64,000 nt of DNA from Halobacteriovorax sp. GB3 (lineage in GTDB: Bacteria; Bdellovibrionota; Bacteriovoracia; Bacteriovoracales; Bacteriovoracaceae), in assembly GCF_028649655.1 (NCBI RefSeq), contig NZ_JAQSLN010000004.1:310001-374000 (forward strand), written 5' to 3'. Under the pieces are notes generated by a model, which saw nothing but the letters and a program-made list of their open reading frames with translations, was not told the DNA's origin and did no database searches. Positions 55,819 to 64,000 of the stretch are shown in pieces (the first letter of the stretch is position 1; each line of letters begins with the position of its first letter). The translations under genes and the position numbers were made by a program.

Positions 55819-56096
55819 TTACAACTAAGTCCATTAACCGTTTCAACACCTCTATTCTTTACTAGAGTCATTTTCCCATTAAATGGAGCAAGAGTTACAC
55901 TTCTAATCCCTTGCGTACCGACATTAGCAGAGAAATAACTACCGAAATCTTTAGCCGTAGCTGTAAAATTAAGTCCATTCCCTGCGACATGAATAGATCC
56001 ACCGCTTACGCTGATTGTGTATCCTTCACCAGTACAAGTCGTAGCTAGTGAACTGAAAGAAACAAGCATTGTCATGGCTAAAATCAATTTTTTCAT
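55815..56096 (-). CDS. Small secreted protein of unknown function
   Basis: 93 residues with a signal peptide (MKKLILAMTMLVSFSSLA). The mature 75 residues are glycine-, serine- and threonine-rich with alternating hydrophobic residues, typical of a small beta-sandwich, and have two cysteines (CTGEGY at the start, GLSCN at the end) that could form a disulfide. It lies 13 bases after the 462-residue secreted protein gene and is probably transcribed with it. Confidence 0.65.
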   Translation of the reverse strand: MKKLILAMTMLVSFSSLATTCTGEGYTISVSGGSIHVAGNGLNFTATAKDFGSYFSANVGTQGIRSVTLAPFNGKMTLVKNRGVETVNGLSCN

Positions 56097-56109
56097 TATT
56101 CTACCTCTC

Positions 56110-57498
56110 TTATATTTTAATTGTTATTGAATTACCTTCGTATGATATAAAACTACCAACCATTTTCTTCTTTAGCACGTACATCAATAGCCAACGCCAT
56201 TTAATCCCAAGTGGTAACTTCGTTTTTGTTACATTGAAGACCATTGTGTTCTCTTCTGGGTAATGCTCTACATTCGCTTTAATAGTGATCGTAAAGTCTT
56301 TAACTAAAACCCTAACTCTTGCTGTGAGTATCATCTTATTGTTTTGAAAGGCAATACTCAGATTTTTGATGTCAGATTTTGTTTCATTAATTATCTCTCG
56401 AGGGTCAACATTGGTGTCAAAAATGGACCGAAAAAGATCTTCAAACTTCCCTGAGTTTTCATCTGAAATAATTCTTGAGATAGAGATATTCCCTTTCTTA
56501 AAACAGTCTCCTATTACACCTTGCATATCATTCAACTCAGTTTCTTCGTCCTTGTAACAGCTCGCTGTTAAATTCGAAAGAGTCGTCCCTTTATCAGAGC
56601 TAAGCATTTGAGTTGTTGGTGATCTAAATAGCAACTGCTCGTCGATAACTTTAAGCTTTTCGACATCAATGAAGAATTTAGTTTCTTCTTTTCTGTCAGT
56701 GAAAAGTATTTTTCGACTTACAACATCAAGTGAGTTTAAACAATCTTTTGCAATTTTCTTCCCATCCATTTCTAAAAGTTCAGGGTCTTTATCACAAGAA
56801 ACAACCGTTTCACCTGCTTCAATTTTAAAGGCAGGAATATCAACAGCACTCTTGCTTACATTTGCTGTAATCTTATTATCTCTAAGCTCAACTTGATCGA
56901 GTTGACTTGAAAAAAGTATTGGCGACTTTTCATCCTTGTTATCGTACTTAATTTCAGCTCCAGCTAAATCACCTTCGTCCTTACCTGAAATGAGTGAATC
57001 GGTTAGGCAACCTTTAATAATTCCATCAGGTTTTGTCATATCCACACCAGGGATACCACCACAATAGAGGTTAAACTTTGTTAAGCTAAGATTTGAGACA
57101 TCGTTAATGATACGAAACTTATTCCCGTTGAAAGAAAAGAATAACGGGTTAATAAGAAATTTTGATTCTTCAATATCAAGACTAAGAATTTTACTTAATG
57201 GGTTTTCCTCAGGAAAAGAAAATCCAAGGTTTAAGTATTTTCCTGCAATTCCAAAATAGCGATTACGATAAAAAATTTCAGACTTAAAAACTTCGTCAGT
57301 ATTATTAATACCAACGTTCATTCCATCCCATGAAAGCTGAACACTTGAAAAATCAAGACTTCCCGCCTTGCCGGCACCCTTCTGAGGGAGATCATAGTCC
57401 ATTTTTTTGATATCAATTTCAATGAAATTACTTTCATTGGCCAACGAAAGTGGCGCTGATAATAATAGGAATGAAGTGATAAGAGATTTTATTTTCAT
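56110..57498 (-). CDS. Secreted beta-rich protein with three Cys-pair repeats
   Basis: 462 residues with a signal peptide (ITSFLLLSAPLSLA). No known family recognised. The body is beta-rich and holds three spaced segments of one pattern, a Cys, 16-18 residues ending in a short hydrophobic turn, and a second Cys: CGGIPGVDMTKPDGIIKGC, CDKDPELLEMDGKKIAKDC and CYKDEETELNDMQGVIGDC. Each pair is likely a disulfide, and the phasing suggests internal duplication. The C-terminus (VRVLVKDFTITIKANVEHYP) is beta-rich. A periplasmic or outer-membrane place is likely; the role is unknown. Confidence 0.7.
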   Translation of the reverse strand: MKIKSLITSFLLLSAPLSLANESNFIEIDIKKMDYDLPQKGAGKAGSLDFSSVQLSWDGMNVGINNTDEVFKSEIFYRNRYFGIAGKYLNLGFSFPEENPLSKILSLDIEESKFLINPLFFSFNGNKFRIINDVSNLSLTKFNLYCGGIPGVDMTKPDGIIKGCLTDSLISGKDEGDLAGAEIKYDNKDEKSPILFSSQLDQVELRDNKITANVSKSAVDIPAFKIEAGETVVSCDKDPELLEMDGKKIAKDCLNSLDVVSRKILFTDRKEETKFFIDVEKLKVIDEQLLFRSPTTQMLSSDKGTTLSNLTASCYKDEETELNDMQGVIGDCFKKGNISISRIISDENSGKFEDLFRSIFDTNVDPREIINETKSDIKNLSIAFQNNKMILTARVRVLVKDFTITIKANVEHYPEENTMVFNVTKTKLPLGIKWRWLLMYVLKKKMVGSFISYEGNSITIKI

Positions 57499-57594
57499 AA
57501 AACCGTTTTATCACTTCACTTGATATAAAATTGAATGTTTGAAATTATTTTAAGGGCCGTCTATTTTTTAGGCAGAGAGATTACTCAATAATTT

Positions 57595-58215
57595 CTACCA
57601 CTTACCAGCACCCTCACGAATTAATTCAGCTTCCCCCTCAACAGAAAGGTCCACAATCGTCGATTGGCCTGCAAATTCATATTCACCTGGATCGAGAATT
57701 AACTGGATATCACCAGGAAATTTTTCTTCAATCTGATAGCTGTAAAACATTGAACCTTCTTCAAGACCCATCATCTCTTCAGAGATATTTGTCGATAGAA
57801 GTACTTCTCCATGAATCTCAACTAATTTATTAACGATATTACCTGGAATAAAACGCACACCAACTTGATGATCATTTTTAGAAGCTTGAACAGCACGGAT
57901 AATCTTTTTCGTGGCCTCAAAGATAAATGTGTAATGACCAGGAATCTTATTTCTAATCATTCTAAAAGCAGAGTCACCAATATTAGCGACTTCCGAAGCC
58001 TTTGAGATTGTGTCACAAATGAGTGAGAAGTGTTTAAGGGGACTAGCTCCTTTAAAGCGGTAAAGTCTCTCTACACCTTTTTTATTAAAAGGGTCACAAA
58101 CAACAACCCAACTTGTATCAGTAGGAATACAAACGAGATTTCCCTCTTTAATAGAATCTGATGCTCGTTTTAAAATACGATCATCAGGGTTCTCAGGAAT
58201 TAGATATTCAATCAT
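57595..58215 (-). CDS. Sua5/YciO/YrdC family protein
   Basis: Probable threonylcarbamoyl-AMP synthase for tRNA t6A, or its YciO relative. The 206 residues have NLVCIPTDTSWVVVCDPFNK (compare PTDTxYGLxCD), RLYRFKGASPLKHFSLIC, GHYTFIFEATK, QVGVRFIPGNIVNKL, and STNIS, but a short tail without the Sua5 domain. In the first motif, the usual YGL reads WVV, and the KxR-type motif is partly changed, so a YciO-type role is possible. It is the last gene of the pccB-to-hflC run, 9 bases after hflC. Confidence 0.82.
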   Translation of the reverse strand: MIEYLIPENPDDRILKRASDSIKEGNLVCIPTDTSWVVVCDPFNKKGVERLYRFKGASPLKHFSLICDTISKASEVANIGDSAFRMIRNKIPGHYTFIFEATKKIIRAVQASKNDHQVGVRFIPGNIVNKLVEIHGEVLLSTNISEEMMGLEEGSMFYSYQIEEKFPGDIQLILDPGEYEFAGQSTIVDLSVEGEAELIREGAGKW

Positions 58216-58224
58216 AATCTAGCC

Positions 58225-59190
58225 TTAATTAGTTTTTAAATACTTCAAGAATTCAGAATCAGAGGAGAAAAGAAATTTCGTCTTACTTGATAATGACTTC
58301 TTATAAGCTTCTAATGCTCTTGTAAATTCATAGAAACGTGGATCCTGAGATAATGCCTTAGCATAAATTGCTGTGGCCTTTGCCTCTGCCTCACCTCTAA
58401 CCTGCTGAGCAGTTCTATAGGCTTCAGATTCAATTTTTTTCAAGTCTCTTTGAAGACGACCTTCAATTCTGGCCTTCTCCCCTTGTCCAATCGATCTAAT
58501 TTTTGAAGCAATTCTCTGTCTTTCAGAAATCATTCTTTCATAAACTTTTGATTCAACACTTTTTTCATAAGAAATACGTCTAAGCTGTACATCAATAAGC
58601 TTAATTCCAAAAGCTGCCAATTCTTCATCAGCTCTCTCAACGATTAGCTGACTTAGCTTCTCTCTACCAAGATTAATTTTCTCAATCTCTCCAGATACTT
58701 CTTCTTCAACAATTGGCTCACCATTTTTCTTATTCTCGGCCATTTCTTTTTTACGCTTTTGAACCTGTTCTAGAATTTGGTTCGAATTACGTACTGCCTC
58801 AACGAGGTTATTTGAAGAAATAACATTTCTTGTAGCAGAGTCTAAGATTGTATCAATACGCGCTTTCGCTCCTGTTTCATTACGAACAGTCTGAATAAAC
58901 TTTAGAGCATCAACAATTCGCCATCTAGCAGTTGTATCAACTTTAATAAATTTCTTATCCTTTGTAGGGATTTGATTTGGAAATCCGTCCCAAGATAAAA
59001 TTCTCTTATCAACAAGTCTTACATCTTGAACAAAAGGCTTTTTAAATTGAATTCCGGCCGTTGTAATTGGTTGCCCAACAGGCTTTCCAAATTCAGTAAT
59101 AATTGCTTGCTGACCTTCTGTCAGAATAAACATACTTCCCTTTGCAACGATGAGGGCAACAACAACGATAACACCTAATAAAGCTTTCAT
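58225..59190 (-). CDS. hflC: FtsH regulator HflC
   Basis: SPFH-domain protein that, with HflK, forms a large membrane cage around the FtsH protease. The 321 residues start with a membrane helix (LLGVIVVVALIVAKGSMFIL), then TEGQQAIITEFGKPVG and the SPFH/band-7 domain with WRIVDALKFIQTV and a long coiled coil (YERMISERQRIASKIRSIGQ, GEKARIEGRLQRDLKKIESE). The start follows the hflK stop directly with a 1-base overlap, as in E. coli hflKC. ftsH is not in the window. Confidence 0.93.
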   Translation of the reverse strand: MKALLGVIVVVALIVAKGSMFILTEGQQAIITEFGKPVGQPITTAGIQFKKPFVQDVRLVDKRILSWDGFPNQIPTKDKKFIKVDTTARWRIVDALKFIQTVRNETGAKARIDTILDSATRNVISSNNLVEAVRNSNQILEQVQKRKKEMAENKKNGEPIVEEEVSGEIEKINLGREKLSQLIVERADEELAAFGIKLIDVQLRRISYEKSVESKVYERMISERQRIASKIRSIGQGEKARIEGRLQRDLKKIESEAYRTAQQVRGEAEAKATAIYAKALSQDPRFYEFTRALEAYKKSLSSKTKFLFSSDSEFLKYLKTN

Positions 59191-60179
59191 TATTTATTCC
59201 CCTTTTTTCCATCAAATACTGGAAGAAGTCCTTTAATTGAAGGATCAACAATCGTAACATTTTCTAAGCGTGAATAAATTGACTCCATCGTCTCAAGATA
59301 AAGACGTTTCTTAGTAATACTTGGGGCCTTTTTATATTCTTTTAAAATAGCAACAAATTTCTCAGCATCACCCAGAGATCTGTTTACAAGTTCTTCTTTA
59401 TAACCTTCAGCTTCAGAGATCATTTTCTGCGCCTTACCTCTCGCCTCTGGAATAATTTTGTTATATTCCCCTTCAGCTTGGTTGATTACTTTTTCTTGTT
59501 CTTGTTTCGCTTCGTTAACTTCGTTAAAAGATGCCTTTACTACATTTGGAGGATTAACATCCTGAAGTTTTACTGAAACAATTTTCACTCCCATATCATA
59601 GTGATCGAGAACTTCTTGCATTAGATCTTTTGCCGATGTTTCAACTTCAATTTTACCTGTCGTTAAAACTTCAGATACTGAGCGATCCCCAACAACTCTT
59701 CTCATGATCGATTCAGAGACATCGCGAATATTTCTCTCAGGCTCACTTGTTTGAAACAGGAATTTAAATGGATCAGAAATTTGAAACTGAACCGCCCATT
59801 CAACATCGGCAACATTTAAGTCACCAGTTAGCATAAGCGATTCAGACTTATAACTTTTCTCAGAGTAGGCAGAACGTCTTCCTCTAGTCGTCGATGTTCT
59901 AAATCCAAATTCAGCTTGTAGTACTCTTTTCGTTTTAACCTTAATAACTCTATCGATCCCAAATGGGACTTTAAAGTGAAGGCCTGGAGGATTAGTATTG
60001 TGAAACTCTCCTAAACGAATAACAACAGCTTCCTCATCAGGTTCAACTGTATAAAACGTTGTCATAGAGCCAATTCCAAGAACCAGCAGGATTAGAACAG
60101 GAATCAAAAACTTTTTAATTTTTTCGATATCCTCTTTCATTTTTTCAAATTCATTTTTCGGCGACTGAGAAAAAGTCAT
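59190..60179 (-). CDS. hflK: FtsH regulator HflK
   Basis: Partner of HflC. The 329 residues have a short cytoplasmic N-terminus, one membrane helix (IPVLILLVLGIGSMTTFYTV, about 26-45), the band-7 region (DEEAVVIRLGEFHNTNPPGL, FKVPFGIDRVIKVKTKR, NVADVEWAVQFQISDPFKFL) and a coiled-coil tail. It lacks the Gly-rich N-terminal extension of E. coli HflK. It starts 1 base after the biotin-carrier gene, an unexpected partnership with carboxylase genes. Confidence 0.92.
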   Translation of the reverse strand: MTFSQSPKNEFEKMKEDIEKIKKFLIPVLILLVLGIGSMTTFYTVEPDEEAVVIRLGEFHNTNPPGLHFKVPFGIDRVIKVKTKRVLQAEFGFRTSTTRGRRSAYSEKSYKSESLMLTGDLNVADVEWAVQFQISDPFKFLFQTSEPERNIRDVSESIMRRVVGDRSVSEVLTTGKIEVETSAKDLMQEVLDHYDMGVKIVSVKLQDVNPPNVVKASFNEVNEAKQEQEKVINQAEGEYNKIIPEARGKAQKMISEAEGYKEELVNRSLGDAEKFVAILKEYKKAPSITKKRLYLETMESIYSRLENVTIVDPSIKGLLPVFDGKKGNK

Positions 60180-60180
60180 A

Positions 60181-60690
60181 TTAAGCCTCTACTTCCATCA
60201 TGAGCACACCTTGATCTAAGGCATCCCCAACATTTACGTGAATTGATTTAACAAAACCATCCATTCCACATTTGATTTCATTTTCCATTTTCATGGCCTC
60301 GATGATAACAAGAGTTTGACCCTTTTTAACTTCATCACCTTCTTTTACTGAAATCTTAACGATCTTCCCTGGCATCTGAGTGATTAACTCACCCTCATTT
60401 CCACCAGCAAGTCCAGATGGTTTATAACCACGATAAACATCAAAAACTCTATCTACATTTAGCATCTTCTTAGGAAGATCTTGTCGTGGAATTTTTTTCC
60501 AAGACTTATTGTCTTTAGAAACAAAATACTGTCCAGCAAGTCTTCTTACAAAGATGATCTGTCTATTCGTGATTTTATTATCTTCGATTGTTGAATATTC
60601 AAACTCGACAAGTTCACTAGAGTGCTTCTTCGTTCTAGTAAGATCAACAATTACTTCATTTTTATCTGCATCGATTAAATATGTTCTCAT
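60181..60690 (-). CDS. Biotin carboxyl carrier protein of propionyl-CoA-type carboxylase
   Basis: 169 residues. The C-terminal 75 are a biotinyl domain with the biotinylation motif EAMKMEN (Lys134) and VNVGDALDQGVLMMEVEA. The first about 90 residues do not form the usual carrier extension of AccB but resemble the linker region of propionyl-CoA carboxylase alpha chains, which here is separated from the biotin carboxylase gene. It lies 2 bases after that gene. BirA (25243-25944) is its probable ligase. Confidence 0.88.
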   Translation of the reverse strand: MRTYLIDADKNEVIVDLTRTKKHSSELVEFEYSTIEDNKITNRQIIFVRRLAGQYFVSKDNKSWKKIPRQDLPKKMLNVDRVFDVYRGYKPSGLAGGNEGELITQMPGKIVKISVKEGDEVKKGQTLVIIEAMKMENEIKCGMDGFVKSIHVNVGDALDQGVLMMEVEA

Positions 60691-60692
60691 AC

Positions 60693-62147
60693 TTACATCC
60701 CCATTTTTCTTGCTTCAACACCAGCAAGTACTTCGTAGAATCTCATGTGATTAAGTTCTGTTGAAACTTCTTCCTGAGGTTTTTCTACGGCAATAAAGTC
60801 AGTAGAGTAATATCCATCAATAAAGTTCTTCTTATTCATAATGACTTTAAGAAGAGGAACATTTGTCTTTAGTCCTTCAATGAAAAGGCCATCGAGAGCT
60901 GCTCTCATTTTTCTTACTGCGACATCACGAATAATTCCTTTACACACAAGCTTTCCAACCATTGGGTCGAAATCAGGTGTTACTTCAAGATCTTTGTAAA
61001 GACAGTGATCAAAACGTGTTCCTTGCGGAAAGTTCGTTTCAAAACCTGTTACATGTCCTGGAGCTGGAAGCATTGTAATTGGATCTTCTGCACAGATACG
61101 ACACTCAATAGCATGTCCCGATCTTCTGATGAACTCTTGACCAGGGAAACCTAGGTCATCACCAAGAGCTGATTGAATCATACATACGATCAGATCGATC
61201 CCAGTAATCTCTTCAGTAATAGGGTGTTCAACTTGAATACGAGTGTTCATTTCTAGGAAGTAGAAATTCTTATCTTCACCCATAATAAACTCAACTGTTC
61301 CAGCAGAGTCGTAATTAACGGCTTTAGCTAATTGAACAGCAGTATTACAAACTTTTTGACGAAGCTCTTCATCGTCTCCAATAAATGGAGAAGGAGCTTC
61401 TTCAATAATTTTTTGGTGTCTTCTTTGAATAGAACATTCTCTTTCATAGAAGTGATAAACGTTTCCATTTTTATCTGCGAGAATTTGAACTTCGATATGT
61501 CTTGGATTAAGAATTAACTTTTCAACAAGAAGATCACCATTATTGAAGGCCGCAAGAGATTCTCTACCTACAGCTTCAAAATTAGCTCGTACTTCTTCTT
61601 CATTTTGGCAAGCTCTCATACCACGACCACCACCACCGGCAACCGCTTTTAAAAGAACAGGATATCCTATTTCATTACTGATCTTTACAGCTTCTTCCAC
61701 AGTAGGAACGGCTGTATCAGTTCCTGGAACAGTTGGAACTCCCGCCTTCTTAGCAATTTGCTTTGAAACGGCCTTATCACCCATGAGCTTAATTGCCTCT
61801 GCATGAGGAGCAATAAAAGTAACACCCGCTTCATTTAAAGCATTTGCGAAGTCAGCATTTTCAGAAAGAAAACCATAACCAGGGTGAACAGCATCAACAT
61901 CATTTTCCTTAATTACTTTTAACAAATTTTCAATATTCAAATATGTTTCAGCGTTTGTAGAACCTTTTAAATGTACCCACTCATCACAGAATTGAAGATG
62001 TGTCGCATGTACTTCATTATCAGTCCAAAGACCAATTGCAACGTGCCCAAGCTCTTTACATGCCTTCGCAATACGTGAAGCAATTTCTCCACGGTTAGCA
62101 ATTAGAATTCTTCTACTTTTATTTATTGGTTGTCTTATCGTCATCAT
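60693..62147 (-). CDS. Biotin carboxylase subunit (propionyl-/acetyl-CoA carboxylase)
   Basis: ATP-grasp enzyme that carboxylates biotin. The 484 residues give RILIANRGEIASRIAKACKE, HPGYGFLSENADFANAL, the glycine-rich lid LKAVAGGGGRGMRA, HIEVQILADKNGNVYHFYER, ECSIQRRHQKIIEEAPSP and FLEMNTRIQVEHPITEEITG. It ends about 30 residues beyond the usual biotin carboxylase with an extra tail. It overlaps the pccB stop by 4 bases (ATGA). With the carrier and pccB it forms a three-gene carboxylase. Confidence 0.93.
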   Translation of the reverse strand: MMTIRQPINKSRRILIANRGEIASRIAKACKELGHVAIGLWTDNEVHATHLQFCDEWVHLKGSTNAETYLNIENLLKVIKENDVDAVHPGYGFLSENADFANALNEAGVTFIAPHAEAIKLMGDKAVSKQIAKKAGVPTVPGTDTAVPTVEEAVKISNEIGYPVLLKAVAGGGGRGMRACQNEEEVRANFEAVGRESLAAFNNGDLLVEKLILNPRHIEVQILADKNGNVYHFYERECSIQRRHQKIIEEAPSPFIGDDEELRQKVCNTAVQLAKAVNYDSAGTVEFIMGEDKNFYFLEMNTRIQVEHPITEEITGIDLIVCMIQSALGDDLGFPGQEFIRRSGHAIECRICAEDPITMLPAPGHVTGFETNFPQGTRFDHCLYKDLEVTPDFDPMVGKLVCKGIIRDVAVRKMRAALDGLFIEGLKTNVPLLKVIMNKKNFIDGYYSTDFIAVEKPQEEVSTELNHMRFYEVLAGVEARKMGM

Positions 62148-63706
62148 AATTGAATGTTCCCGTGTTTACGTTGTGGAAGTTCAACTTTTTTGTCTTTAAG
62201 TGCAACTAGATATTCGTAAACTCTCTTGCGCGTTTCCTCTGGAAGAATAATCGCATCGAGATATCCTCTTTCCGCAGCTCTATAAGGGTTAGCAAATCTC
62301 TGCTCATAATTTGCAACAAGCTCTGCTTTCTTCTTATCAAAAGCTTCACCTTCAAGCCCTTTAAGCTCATTTCTAAAGATGATATTTACAGCGCCCTCTG
62401 CACCCATAACGGCAATTTCACCAGTTGGATAAGCAAGGTTAATATCTGCTCTAATATGTTTTGATGCCATAACATCATAAGCACCACCATATGATTTTCT
62501 TGTAATAAGAGTAATCATTGGAACTGTTGCTTCAGCATAAGCATAAAGTAGTTTCGATCCGTGCTTAATAATCCCACCATACTCTTGAACTGTTCCAGGA
62601 AGGAATCCAGGCACATCTACGAGAGTTAGAATAGGAATATCAAAAGAATCACAGAAACGAATAAAACGAGCTGCCTTACAAGAAGCATCGATATCTAGAA
62701 CACCTGCGAGAATTTGTGGCTGGTTTGCAACAATACCAATCTTGATTCCACCAACAGAGGCAAAACCACAAATGATATTTTGAGCATAGTCCTTATGAAC
62801 TTCTAAGAAATGTCCATCGTCAACGACATCAATGATAATCTCTTTCATGTCATATGGTTTCTTTGGGTTCGCAGGAACAGTTTCTTTAATTTTGTTATTA
62901 TCTCTATAAACAGGATCAGAAGAATACTTTTCAGTTTTCTCTCTGTAATTTGAAGCTGGAAGATATGTAAGAAGTTCTCTTACTCTTTCAAAACACTCAT
63001 CTTCATCAGTACATTTAAATTGTGATACACCAGACTTTTCAGAATGAGTTGCAGCTCCACCAAGTTCTTCTTTTGTAACTTCTTCATGTGTAACTGTTTT
63101 AATTACATCTGGCCCAGTAACAAACATATAAGATGTTTTATCAACCATGAAAATAAAATCAGTAATAGCAGGAGAATAAACAGCTCCACCAGCACAAGGT
63201 CCCATGATTAATGAAATTTGTGGAATAACACCTGAACACTTTACGTTTCTATAAAAAATTTCAGCATAACCACCAAGAGCATCGACACCCTCTTGAATAC
63301 GAGCTCCACCAGAGTCATTAATTCCAATAATTGGAATTCTATTTTCAAGAGCGAAGTCCATGATCTTACAAATTTTCTTTGCGTGATACTCACCAAGAGC
63401 TCCACCCCAACAAGTAAAGTCTTGTGAATATAGAGCAACTTTCTGACCATTAATTTCAGCGATACCAGTTACAACACCGTCACCAAGAAATTCTTTTTTA
63501 TCCATCCCAAAGTCACCACATCTGTGTGTAACAAATCTATCGAACTCTAAAAAAGTTCCCGGATCGATAAGGCGCTCAATTCTTTCACGAGCAGTATATT
63601 TACCTTGTGAATGTTGTTTTTCAATTCTAGCGGCTCCACCACCAAGTGAAGCTTCTTCTCTTCTCTCTAAGAGAAGATTTCTTTTTTCCTCAAGAATAGG
63701 ATCCAT
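62144..63706 (-). CDS. pccB: Propionyl-CoA carboxylase beta chain (carboxyltransferase)
   Basis: Transfers the carboxyl group from biotin to an acyl-CoA. The 520 residues match the family: RIEKQHSQGKYTARERIERL, GVVTGIAEINGQKVALYSQD, INDSGGARIQEGVDALGGYA, MGPCAGGAVYSPAITDFIFM, and the C-terminal VDVPGFLPGTVQEYGGIIKH, RKSYGGAYDVMASKHIRADI. A GGGAGG site precedes the ATG. Propionyl-CoA is favoured as substrate because the product enters the methylmalonyl-CoA mutase step also encoded here. Confidence 0.93.
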   Translation of the reverse strand: MDPILEEKRNLLLERREEASLGGGAARIEKQHSQGKYTARERIERLIDPGTFLEFDRFVTHRCGDFGMDKKEFLGDGVVTGIAEINGQKVALYSQDFTCWGGALGEYHAKKICKIMDFALENRIPIIGINDSGGARIQEGVDALGGYAEIFYRNVKCSGVIPQISLIMGPCAGGAVYSPAITDFIFMVDKTSYMFVTGPDVIKTVTHEEVTKEELGGAATHSEKSGVSQFKCTDEDECFERVRELLTYLPASNYREKTEKYSSDPVYRDNNKIKETVPANPKKPYDMKEIIIDVVDDGHFLEVHKDYAQNIICGFASVGGIKIGIVANQPQILAGVLDIDASCKAARFIRFCDSFDIPILTLVDVPGFLPGTVQEYGGIIKHGSKLLYAYAEATVPMITLITRKSYGGAYDVMASKHIRADINLAYPTGEIAVMGAEGAVNIIFRNELKGLEGEAFDKKKAELVANYEQRFANPYRAAERGYLDAIILPEETRKRVYEYLVALKDKKVELPQRKHGNIQL

Positions 63707-63787
63707 AATAACCTCCCAAATAACTTAGGTATTCTAAACTTTTAGTCACTAGGAGGCTATTAACTGTGCGTCATTTAACGATGAGCA

Positions 63788-63816
63788 CAAAAAAGGGCTC
63801 CACTTAGGAGCCCTTT
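63788..63816 (-). terminator. Terminator after the Fis-type regulator gene
   Basis: On the minus strand AAAGGGCTCC-TAAGT-GGAGCCC, followed by a run of six T, ending before pccB. It closes the gene that enters from the window end. Confidence 0.9.
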
Positions 63817-63841
63817 CTAATATTTTGAATTTCTTGAGATA

Positions 63842-64000
63842 TTATTCGCCAGCTGCTTTCTTTCTCTTATCAAGTCCGTACTTATCAACTTTCATAATTA
63901 GACTTGCTCTAGACACACCAAGCTCTTTAGCAAGCTTCGACTTATTAAAGTTACACCTTTTAAGTCCTTCACGAATCATCATCGCTTCAAGTTCTTCAAG
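63842..64000 (-). CDS. Fis-type regulator C-terminus (runs off window)
   Basis: Only the last 52 residues are seen. They form a Fis-family helix-turn-helix (LEELEAMMIREGLKRCNFNK, SKLAKELGVSRASLIMKVDK) and a basic tail (KRKKAAGE). This is the usual C-terminus of sigma54-dependent activators, where it binds enhancers. The AAA+ and sensor parts lie outside the window, so the full type is unproven. A strong terminator follows its stop. Confidence 0.8.
   Translation of the reverse strand, partial: LEELEAMMIREGLKRCNFNKSKLAKELGVSRASLIMKVDKYGLDKRKKAAGE

Overview
The window is a chromosomal segment of an AT-rich, Gram-negative bacterium. The gene set points to Bdellovibrionota, most likely a Bacteriovorax/Halobacteriovorax-type predator: a RomR-like polarity response regulator, a chain of FHA-domain membrane proteins with a PP2C phosphatase beside a Tad/Flp pilus gene, many lipoproteins, MreB, LolA, HflKC and a B12-dependent methylmalonyl-CoA mutase. 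The assignment rests on gene content and protein style; no marker gene such as 16S rRNA is present.

Regions. 1-3050: minus-strand run ftsY-zapA-5-FCL-rny. 3146-14749: epmA, a sigma54-type response regulator coupled to a secreted protein, a 1353-residue Ig-like lipoprotein, rimO, a lytic transglycosylase and a LolA-like protein. 14815-18498: smc. 18499-23817: the main accessory region. A tRNA-Pro(UGG) gene is followed, in its own direction of transcription, by 149-151 bp repeats that each carry the last bases of the tRNA. A 4.3 kb metal-transport segment (truncated recombinase, small membrane protein, CDF transporter, cytochrome c-FTR1 permease, DtxR-like repressor with an evident operator) sits inside the repeat array, bounded by the same tRNA-end core.

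23854-25944: rph-rdgB and birA. 25937-34393: a tightly overlapping operon tadC - DUF192 - FHA/PAS sensor - FHA/TPR - double FHA/TPR - PP2C - RomR-like regulator, which I read as a phospho-threonine signalling module tied to a Tad machine. 34496-41116: amn-mreB-PilZ-lipoprotein-dppB-dppC-nagZ, a cell-envelope and nutrient run; its AMP nucleosidase carries a histone H1-like tail. 41333-41437: a 34-residue very basic protein.

41450-48557: an LpoA-like activator, grpE-dnaK-dnaJ and hemW. 48620-55818: an M16 peptidase, a HAD phosphatase, methylmalonyl-CoA mutase and its MeaB chaperone. 55815-58215: two secreted proteins of unknown function and a Sua5/YciO protein. 58225-63706: hflKC together with a three-part propionyl-CoA-type carboxylase (pccB, biotin carboxylase, biotin carrier). 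With mutase and MeaB this gives propionyl-CoA to succinyl-CoA apart from the epimerase, which is not in the window. The window ends inside a Fis-type regulator.

The most unusual items are the tRNA-Pro-derived repeat array with its embedded island, the FHA/Tad/RomR operon, a LolA ribosome-binding site in the loop of a terminator hairpin, and the H1-tailed AMP nucleosidase.
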